Source: Sneathiella litorea
GTDB taxonomy: Bacteria; Pseudomonadota; Alphaproteobacteria; Sneathiellales; Sneathiellaceae
Reading direction: 5' to 3'
DNA length: 64,000 nucleotides
NCBI RefSeq assembly: GCF_009882915.1
Contig: NZ_WTUW01000001.1
Location: 372,357-436,356, forward strand
Shown: piece after piece, positions 58,181 to 64,000 of the stretch
Numbering within the stretch: position 1 is the first letter of the stretch
Layout of the letters: every line of letters starts with the position of its first letter
The notes under the pieces: model-generated
Databases searched by the model: none
Told to the model about the DNA's origin: nothing
The model's input: only the letters and a program-made list of their open reading frames with translations
Translations under genes and position numbers: made by a program

Positions 58181-58552
58181 TTGATCCCTATTATGAAAGC
58201 TAACAAAGCTGTAGTTGCTAAACTCCGCGATCTCGTTGAAAAAACTTTGAGCGATGACAAAGCGGAAGATCTCGTCTCTATCGACCTTGCCGGAAAAACC
58301 TCCTTCGCTGATTACATGGTTATTGCTAATGGCCGTTCCACCCGTCAGGTGGCGGCGATGGCTGATCATTTGAAAACGCGGATCAAGGAGGAAGGCTTCG
58401 GTTCGGTTCGTATGGAAGGGCAAACCGGTGGTGACTGGATACTGGTCGACGCTGGTGATGTCGTCGTGCATCTTTTTAGACCGGAAGTTCGGAATTTTTA
58501 TAACCTGGAGAAGATCTGGGCCCCCGATATTCCGATGGAAATGATCAACTAA
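58181..58552 (+). CDS. rsfS: Ribosomal silencing factor RsfS
   Basis: 123 residues from TTG at 58181, supported by GGAG five bases upstream; the ATG at 58193 has no good ribosome site. DUF143 fold with DLAGKTSFADYMVIANGRSTRQV, GDWILVDAGDVVVHLF. Binds L14 and keeps subunits apart in starvation. Lies between nadD and rlmH. Confidence 0.94.
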   Translation: MIPIMKANKAVVAKLRDLVEKTLSDDKAEDLVSIDLAGKTSFADYMVIANGRSTRQVAAMADHLKTRIKEEGFGSVRMEGQTGGDWILVDAGDVVVHLFRPEVRNFYNLEKIWAPDIPMEMIN

Positions 58553-58593
58553 GCCCTTTAAAGGGGTTAGTTTCTACGCTCGAAGGAAAGTGG

Positions 58594-59052
58594 ATGCGCC
58601 TTGTTATTGCCAGTGTCGGCAGATTTCGGGGCGGCCCACTGCAGGCGATGTATTCTGAATATGCAGGCCGTCTGCCCTGGCCCCTCGACCTGAAGGAAGT
58701 CGAGGAGAAAAAACCGCTCAAAGGGGAAAAGCGCAAAAGCCGCGAAGCAGAGCTTTTGATGGGAGCCGTTCCCAACGGCTCAACCCTAATCGCCCTTCAT
58801 GAGAAGGGCAAAAACATGACAAGCCCGGAATTCGCCAGAATGCTCGGTCAATATGCCGATGACGGCGTGCAGACGGTCTCTTTCCTGATTGGCGGCGCGG
58901 ATGGGCATAGCGCAGATACCTTGGCAAACGCTGACAGATTGTTATCCCTGGGCGCCATGACGTGGCCTCACCTGATGGTCCGCGGCCTGTTGGCGGAACA
59001 GCTTTACCGGGCCTCGGCTATTCTGGCAAACCATCCTTACCATCGTGCATAA
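58594..59052 (+). CDS. rlmH: 23S rRNA (pseudouridine1915-N3)-methyltransferase
   Basis: 152 residues, SPOUT-type methyltransferase with knot residues FLIGGADGHS and LGAMTWPHLMVRGLLAEQLYRA. Methylates position 1915 in helix 69 of 23S RNA. Full family length. Conserved downstream of rsfS. Confidence 0.96.
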   Translation: MRLVIASVGRFRGGPLQAMYSEYAGRLPWPLDLKEVEEKKPLKGEKRKSREAELLMGAVPNGSTLIALHEKGKNMTSPEFARMLGQYADDGVQTVSFLIGGADGHSADTLANADRLLSLGAMTWPHLMVRGLLAEQLYRASAILANHPYHRA

Positions 59053-59094
59053 TTATAATGGAATCTTAATTTTAACGGGACTATAAAGACGATT

Positions 59095-60678
59095 ATGAAA
59101 AGCCATTCTGATCATTCATCCACACCACGCCCCGTTATGCTGTGCATTCTTGACGGCTGGGGCCATAGCGAAACAGACCTCAACAACGCAATCGCAGCCG
59201 GCGATACACCAAATTGGGATCACATGCTGGCGACCCGGCCACATAGTCTGCTTGGCACTTCTGGCGCAGATGTTGGATTACCGGAAGGGCAGATGGGCAA
59301 TTCTGAGGTCGGACATATGACCATCGGTAGTGGCCGCGTTATTCTGCAGGACCTGCCGCGGATCAACCACGAGATTGAAACCGGCGCGCTCGCGCAAAAT
59401 CCAGACCTTCTGGATGTTATTGCAAAGCTGAAAGCATCAGGCGGTCGCTGCCATATTGCGGGTTTGTTGTCGCCAGGCGGCGTGCACTCCCATCAGGATC
59501 ATATGGTGGCACTCGCCAAAATCATGGATGACGCCGGTATTGAAGTTTACCTGCATGGCTTTATGGATGGCCGCGACACGCCGCCGACAAGCGGCGCGGG
59601 CTATACAAAAGATGTGGTGAAAGAGCTTGCCGCCCTCAAACATGCAAAGATTGCAACGCTTGTTGGGCGCTATTTCGCGATGGATCGCGACACCAACTGG
59701 GACCGCGTTGAAAAGGCCTACAACGCGATTTTCCTAGGTGAAGGAGAGATCTTCAGCGATCCTGTTGCGGCGCTTGAAAGCGCATATGAGGCTGGTGATA
59801 CAGATGAATTCTTCAAGCCGCATACAGTCAATGGGTATGAGGGAATTCAGGATGGAGACGCGTTCATCATGGCTAATTTCCGTGCCGACCGTGCACGGGA
59901 GATACTGACAGCCATCACCGAAGATGGCTTCAGTGATTTTGATCGCAAAAAGCGGCCGCAACTCGCCGCTGTCAAGGGTATGGTCGAATACTCAACGGCT
60001 CTTGCCGACGCTGTCCCGGCCCTCTTTCCTCCAGTCGACGTTAAACATACTTTAGGGGAAGTCGCGGCAAAGGCGGGCAAAACGCAGCTACGCATAGCGG
60101 AAACCGAAAAATATGCCCATGTAACCTTCTTCCTCAATGGCGGCGAAGAACAGGAATATGACGGTGAAGAACGCATACTCGTACCAAGCCCTAAAGTTGC
60201 GACCTATGACTTAAAGCCGGAAATGTCCGCGTACGAAGTCCGGGACAAGCTGATAGAAGCAATACAGGCTGATAAGTTCGATCTGATCGTCGTCAATTTC
60301 GCTAATCCGGACATGGTAGGGCACACTGGCGTAATGGACGCCGCCATCAAGGCCGTAGAAGTGATCGATGAGTGTATAGGCAAGCTGTCTGAGGCAATAG
60401 AAGCCGTCGGCGGTGCAATGCTGATTACGGCGGATCATGGCAATATTGAAGTGATGCGTGATCCGGCCACAGATGCCCCATATACCTCCCATACGACAAA
60501 TCTTGTACCGCTCGTCCTTGCTGTTGGCGAAAAAGATGCCAAGTTAAGCAAAGGAACCCTGGCTGATCTGGCTCCGACAGTCTTGACCTTGATGGGGCTG
60601 GACATTCCATCAGAAATGACCGGTAAAAATCTTGTGCATGAAGCGGGGGGGCTGGTAAACGACCGTGTTGCTTCCTGA
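59095..60678 (+). CDS. gpmI: 2,3-bisphosphoglycerate-independent phosphoglycerate mutase
   Basis: 527 residues. Catalytic Ser in GQMGNSEVGHMTIGSGR; metal ligands in CILDGWG and TADHGNIE; insert domain HGFMDGRDTPPTSG and GRYFAMDRDTNWDR. Interconverts 3- and 2-phosphoglycerate. Ends with a 14-base overlap with the next gene. Confidence 0.96.
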   Translation: MKSHSDHSSTPRPVMLCILDGWGHSETDLNNAIAAGDTPNWDHMLATRPHSLLGTSGADVGLPEGQMGNSEVGHMTIGSGRVILQDLPRINHEIETGALAQNPDLLDVIAKLKASGGRCHIAGLLSPGGVHSHQDHMVALAKIMDDAGIEVYLHGFMDGRDTPPTSGAGYTKDVVKELAALKHAKIATLVGRYFAMDRDTNWDRVEKAYNAIFLGEGEIFSDPVAALESAYEAGDTDEFFKPHTVNGYEGIQDGDAFIMANFRADRAREILTAITEDGFSDFDRKKRPQLAAVKGMVEYSTALADAVPALFPPVDVKHTLGEVAAKAGKTQLRIAETEKYAHVTFFLNGGEEQEYDGEERILVPSPKVATYDLKPEMSAYEVRDKLIEAIQADKFDLIVVNFANPDMVGHTGVMDAAIKAVEVIDECIGKLSEAIEAVGGAMLITADHGNIEVMRDPATDAPYTSHTTNLVPLVLAVGEKDAKLSKGTLADLAPTVLTLMGLDIPSEMTGKNLVHEAGGLVNDRVAS

Positions 60679-61984
60679 GTTCAGTATATCCCGGTTTTGT
60701 AGGATTTTTCGGCCAGTTGCTCTCGGTTATATAGGCCTTTCATTAGTAATGCCTGCGCTCGCTGGCGCGGCTTCACCGGATAACGATCTCAGAAAATTAC
60801 GGGATGCATTGACCGCGTCGGAGAGCCGACAGGAAACCTTTGCAAGCCAGCTCGAAAATCTTGACGGTGAAATCAAGGCTCTTAAACGTAAACTCGTAAC
60901 GGCCGGACAGAAATTGACTCTTCTCGATCAAAACCTTGTCGACGTTGAAGAGCGCCTTGATCATATCCAGCAGGTTGAGGAAGAGACGCTTGACGATCTT
61001 TCCAAAAGAAACGCAGATCTTGCCGTAACTCTCTCTGCCCTAATCAATCTCAGCCGCCAGCCGGAAGGAACTTTGATGGGGAACCCAAGCGGCCTTGTAG
61101 ATAGCCTGCGAGCCTCCTCACTCCTGCAATCGATCCTACCTAAACTTAAGAAAGAGGCGGACCAGCTCTCGGTGCAGCTGGATACACTGGCCAGTTTACG
61201 CAAACAATATGCAGCAGAAAAAGCGGAGTTCAGTGCGCTACGTGAGGAGCGCATTGCGGAGCAGGATAAACTTGACCAACTGTTCGCCGAAAAAAGCAAT
61301 GCACAGGCAAAAATTGCAGATGCACGCCAGACTGAGCAAGAAAGGCTGCAAAAACTGACCGCGGATGTACGCGATACCGAAGCGCTCATGTTACGGTTGG
61401 AAGAAGACAGGGCTCGTCAGCGGGCTGCCGAACAAGCACGGCTTCAGCGTGAAATCGCTGAAAAAGAGAAACAGGCTTTGGCCGCCCGGGAGGCGGCAGA
61501 GGCAGAGAAATCAAAGGAAATAGCGGTCGCCCCTTCGAGTATATCGCCAAAATTGGCCAGCCTTGGCCCGGCGCCCCGCTTTATGGACGCCAAAGGATTG
61601 CTTCCATTTCCCGTAGGTGGAAAAATTGTTACAAAATTTGATGAAAGTGACCAGGCGGGCCACAAAAAGGGGATTGTTATTGAAACCCGGCCCGAGGCTG
61701 CCGTAATCTCACCTTTTGACGGTCAGGTCGCCTTTGCTGGTCCATTCCGGCATTATGGATTACTGCTGATTATTGACCATGGCGATGGATATCATACACT
61801 GTTGGCTGGTATGGGATCTATCGACGGAACAGTAGGCCAACTATTGCTTGCCGGGGAACCGGTTGGGCAAATGAAAAAGAGTAGTAAAGAAAAACCAAAG
61901 CTCTATATGGAGCTTAGAAACAACGGTGCGCCAATTGACCCTGTCCCCTGGTTAATGGCGGCGAATAGAAAGGTTAGCGGATAA
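60665..61984 (+). CDS. envC: Murein hydrolase activator EnvC-type protein
   Basis: 439 residues from GTG at 60665, overlapping gpmI. A signal-type helix (about 14-32), long coiled coils (about 38-145 and 168-285) and a C-terminal LytM-like domain (about 315-435). The catalytic residues of active M23 peptidases are missing: the HxH pair is replaced in LYMELR (Tyr instead of His), so it is likely an activator of amidases at the division site, as in EnvC. Stop overlaps ctpA ATG (TAATG). Confidence 0.9.
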   Translation: MLLPEFSISRFCRIFRPVALGYIGLSLVMPALAGAASPDNDLRKLRDALTASESRQETFASQLENLDGEIKALKRKLVTAGQKLTLLDQNLVDVEERLDHIQQVEEETLDDLSKRNADLAVTLSALINLSRQPEGTLMGNPSGLVDSLRASSLLQSILPKLKKEADQLSVQLDTLASLRKQYAAEKAEFSALREERIAEQDKLDQLFAEKSNAQAKIADARQTEQERLQKLTADVRDTEALMLRLEEDRARQRAAEQARLQREIAEKEKQALAAREAAEAEKSKEIAVAPSSISPKLASLGPAPRFMDAKGLLPFPVGGKIVTKFDESDQAGHKKGIVIETRPEAAVISPFDGQVAFAGPFRHYGLLLIIDHGDGYHTLLAGMGSIDGTVGQLLLAGEPVGQMKKSSKEKPKLYMELRNNGAPIDPVPWLMAANRKVSG

Positions 61985-63276
61985 TGAGACATGTTGTAAC
62001 AGGTGTGTTGGCCGCGGCGGTACTAGTGCTGTCGATAGCCATCATTACGACACCAGAGACCCGCGTTGAGGCCAGTTCCGAAACCTACCGCCAATTAAAT
62101 CTATTCGGTGACGTGTTTGCAAAAATTCGCGAAGATTATGTAGAAGAAGTCGACGATGAGAAATTGATTGAGGCGGCTATTAACGGGATGCTCAGTTCAC
62201 TCGACCCCCATTCGAGTTACCTTAATCCAAAAAGTTATGACGGCATGAAAGTGCAGACGCGCGGCAAGTTTGGCGGGCTAGGCATTGAAGTGACTATGGA
62301 AAACGGCTTGGTTAAAGTCGTTGCCCCAATTGACGAAACTCCGGCCGCGAAAGCCGGCATTCTCGCGGGGGACTATATCACGCATCTTGACGATGAACCG
62401 GTTCTTGGCCTCACCCTTGCCGAAGCGGTGGAGAGAATGCGCGGGCTTGTCGATACCGATCTCAAACTTACGATCCGTCGCGCGAGCGAAAAAGAACCGC
62501 TCGATATTACTCTGACCCGCGCCATTATCACGGTGCAATCCGTTCGTGGCCGGCTAGAAGGTGACGATATCCTTTATGTCCGGATCTCAAGTTTTACCGA
62601 ACAGACCGACGATGGACTTCGCAAGACAATCGAACGACTGAAGAACGAATCGGGAGATAACTTCAAGGGACTGATTCTCGACCTTCGCAATAATCCCGGT
62701 GGCCTACTTGATCAGGCAATTGCTGTCTCCGATGACTTCCTGGAGAAGGGCGAGATTGTTTCCACCCGCGGACGCAAATCTGATGATGCCCAACGCTATA
62801 ATGCCAAGCCTGATGATATCGTCGACGGCAAACCGATCGTCGTCTTGATAAACGGAGGATCGGCGAGTGCATCGGAGATTGTTGCGGGTGCTCTTCAGGA
62901 TCATGGCCGCGCTGTTGTTCTTGGTACCAAGAGTTTTGGCAAGGGATCTGTCCAGACTATTGTTCCTCTTCAGGGCAACGGGGCAATGCGGATGACTACC
63001 GCTCGCTATTATACACCGTCCGGCACGTCTATTCAGGCGAAAGGAATTGTACCTGACATTGAGGTAGAGCAAGCAAAGCTTGAAGTGCTGGAACAAGCTG
63101 GAGGCCGATCAGAAGCCGATCTACGCAACCATCTGGAAAATGGAAACGAGACTGAACTGCCAATAAGCGGTGAGGTTGACGGTGATACTGAGCCGGAAAT
63201 ACTCGACTATCAGCTACTTCGCGCGAAAGATCTCTTAAAAGGTGTCTGGCTTTTTGCCAAAAAGGATGGCAAATAA
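61984..63276 (+). CDS. ctpA: C-terminal processing peptidase CtpA (S41)
   Basis: 430 residues. N-terminal signal or anchor helix (about 5-22), a PDZ domain (about 95-170) and the S41 serine/lysine dyad regions GGSASASEI (291-299) and SFGKGS (K320). Cleaves periplasmic proteins from the C-terminus, often controlling murein hydrolases, consistent with its translational coupling to the EnvC gene. Confidence 0.95.
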   Translation: MRHVVTGVLAAAVLVLSIAIITTPETRVEASSETYRQLNLFGDVFAKIREDYVEEVDDEKLIEAAINGMLSSLDPHSSYLNPKSYDGMKVQTRGKFGGLGIEVTMENGLVKVVAPIDETPAAKAGILAGDYITHLDDEPVLGLTLAEAVERMRGLVDTDLKLTIRRASEKEPLDITLTRAIITVQSVRGRLEGDDILYVRISSFTEQTDDGLRKTIERLKNESGDNFKGLILDLRNNPGGLLDQAIAVSDDFLEKGEIVSTRGRKSDDAQRYNAKPDDIVDGKPIVVLINGGSASASEIVAGALQDHGRAVVLGTKSFGKGSVQTIVPLQGNGAMRMTTARYYTPSGTSIQAKGIVPDIEVEQAKLEVLEQAGGRSEADLRNHLENGNETELPISGEVDGDTEPEILDYQLLRAKDLLKGVWLFAKKDGK

Positions 63277-63330
63277 ATACATGTAAACCATAGTCCTTCC
63301 GGCGACTTAGTCAGGGTCCGGCAAAATCAT

Positions 63331-64000
63331 TTGCGCCGGCAGGATCGAAAATACCGGCGGATTACTTTGGGAAATCTGATTAAAGACGATACTTCTAAAC
63401 CGGCACCTAAAAACAAGGTGTCGGTTTTATTTATAGGCGCCTTGGCGGTTATCCTGGCTATTGTTGGCGTTATAAGCTGGAGTTTCTTCGGTAAACATAC
63501 CCAACAAATACCCCCTGTCACAACAGCCAGCACAGCGATTGAGGCGCCGGTCGAGGTACTGCCGGATCGGATTCCCGCTCCCGAAATGCCTAAGGCGATT
63601 GAGCCTCAGCCTCAAATTCCGCCAGAGCCTGCGGACCGCGAAGTTGAGTTGGAAACAGAGTCAGCTTCAAAACCGGATACGACCCCCTCCACTCCGGAAA
63701 TTCCCGCTAATGCAGATAATGACAATACGGTGGATGAAGCTGACAAAACACCAACGGCCAAAAGCAATTTTACCGAAATGTCGGAAGCGGGTTTAGAGCC
63801 GCCTGCACACCAGGACGATACCAAAGCACCTGAATTAACAACTACACCGGAAATCATCCCATCCCAAACCCCGGAAAAGCTCACGCCACCTGACAAGCCC
63901 GTGCAGGATGTTGAAGCCCCTAATGACAGGGATACTGTCACCCCATCCCAAACGGAGATGCCAGAAGAAATAGAAAAACCGCATATTTTAACAGAAGAAG
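63331..64000 (+). CDS. Membrane-anchored protein, probably divergent polysaccharide deacetylase (YibQ-like), partial
   Basis: An open frame runs from after the ctpA stop to the window end. Candidate starts are TTG at 63331 (LRRQDRKYRR) and 63367 (LGNLIKDD). There is one membrane helix (VSVLFIGALAVILAIVGVIS) and then a long Pro/Glu/Thr-rich linker of at least 165 residues. In alphaproteobacteria a divergent polysaccharide deacetylase with such an anchor and linker usually follows envC-ctpA. The catalytic domain is beyond position 64000, so the name rests on gene order. Confidence 0.6.
   Translation, partial: MRRQDRKYRRITLGNLIKDDTSKPAPKNKVSVLFIGALAVILAIVGVISWSFFGKHTQQIPPVTTASTAIEAPVEVLPDRIPAPEMPKAIEPQPQIPPEPADREVELETESASKPDTTPSTPEIPANADNDNTVDEADKTPTAKSNFTEMSEAGLEPPAHQDDTKAPELTTTPEIIPSQTPEKLTPPDKPVQDVEAPNDRDTVTPSQTEMPEEIEKPHILTEE

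Overview
The window is a stretch of chromosome from an alphaproteobacterium of moderate GC content. The evidence is the set of gene neighbours: dnaX-ybaB-recR, def-fmt-truA, the Yej ABC importer with two tandem YejA-type binding proteins, a membrane-anchored CycM-type cytochrome c, rplU-rpmA-obgE-proBA-nadD-rsfS-rlmH-gpmI-envC-ctpA, and an alphaproteobacterial-type SRP RNA. A marine or soil Rhodospirillales/Sneathiella-like organism would fit, but the genus is inferred and not demonstrated. No phage, insertion sequence or CRISPR array was seen.

Layout. 1-13.6 kb is housekeeping: a DMT exporter fragment, dapE, truA/fmt/def (translation start and tRNA), rmuC, recR-ybaB-dnaX, the 4.5S RNA, an NADH pyrophosphatase, a queuosine-precursor transporter, pheA, kdsB, cycM and a HisN-type phosphatase. 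13.7-21.2 kb is the five-gene Yej-type peptide importer, followed by a GhrA-type 2-hydroxyacid dehydrogenase, a convergent M17 aminopeptidase and an orphan TAXI binding protein. 24.8-28.2 kb holds genes of unknown function: a degenerate receiver protein, a PilZ protein, a secreted HExxH protein, a helical protein and a small membrane ORF. 28.2-32.4 kb is a glyoxylate block (MarR, GlcG-like, malate synthase G, IclR). 32.4-41.2 kb holds guanine deaminase with an Lrp regulator, a YnjBCD-like importer, an XRE regulator, a desaturase and a PhnD-like binding protein. 41.2-46.7 kb is a complete branched-chain amino-acid (Liv) importer, translationally coupled, with an extra small membrane protein. 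46.9-49.5 kb is a cytochrome bd (CIO-type) oxidase with a 35-residue CydX/DUF2474-like subunit. Then follow gdhA, a roughly 590-bp gap that may hold a dead gene, arsC-arsH and tRNA-Ser(CGA). 53.0-64 kb is the ribosomal protein/GTPase/proline/NAD/cell-envelope run.

How the genes work together. Several blocks centre on nitrogen and carbon scavenging: Yej and Liv importers, aminopeptidase, glutamate dehydrogenase, guanine deaminase and malate synthase. Operons are tight, with many TGATG, TAATG or ATGA stop-start overlaps. The most unusual points are an apparent AUU start codon on the TAXI binding protein, the tiny cyd subunit, the uncharacterised c-di-GMP/pseudo-receiver cassette, and a repeated motif upstream of the Lrp gene.
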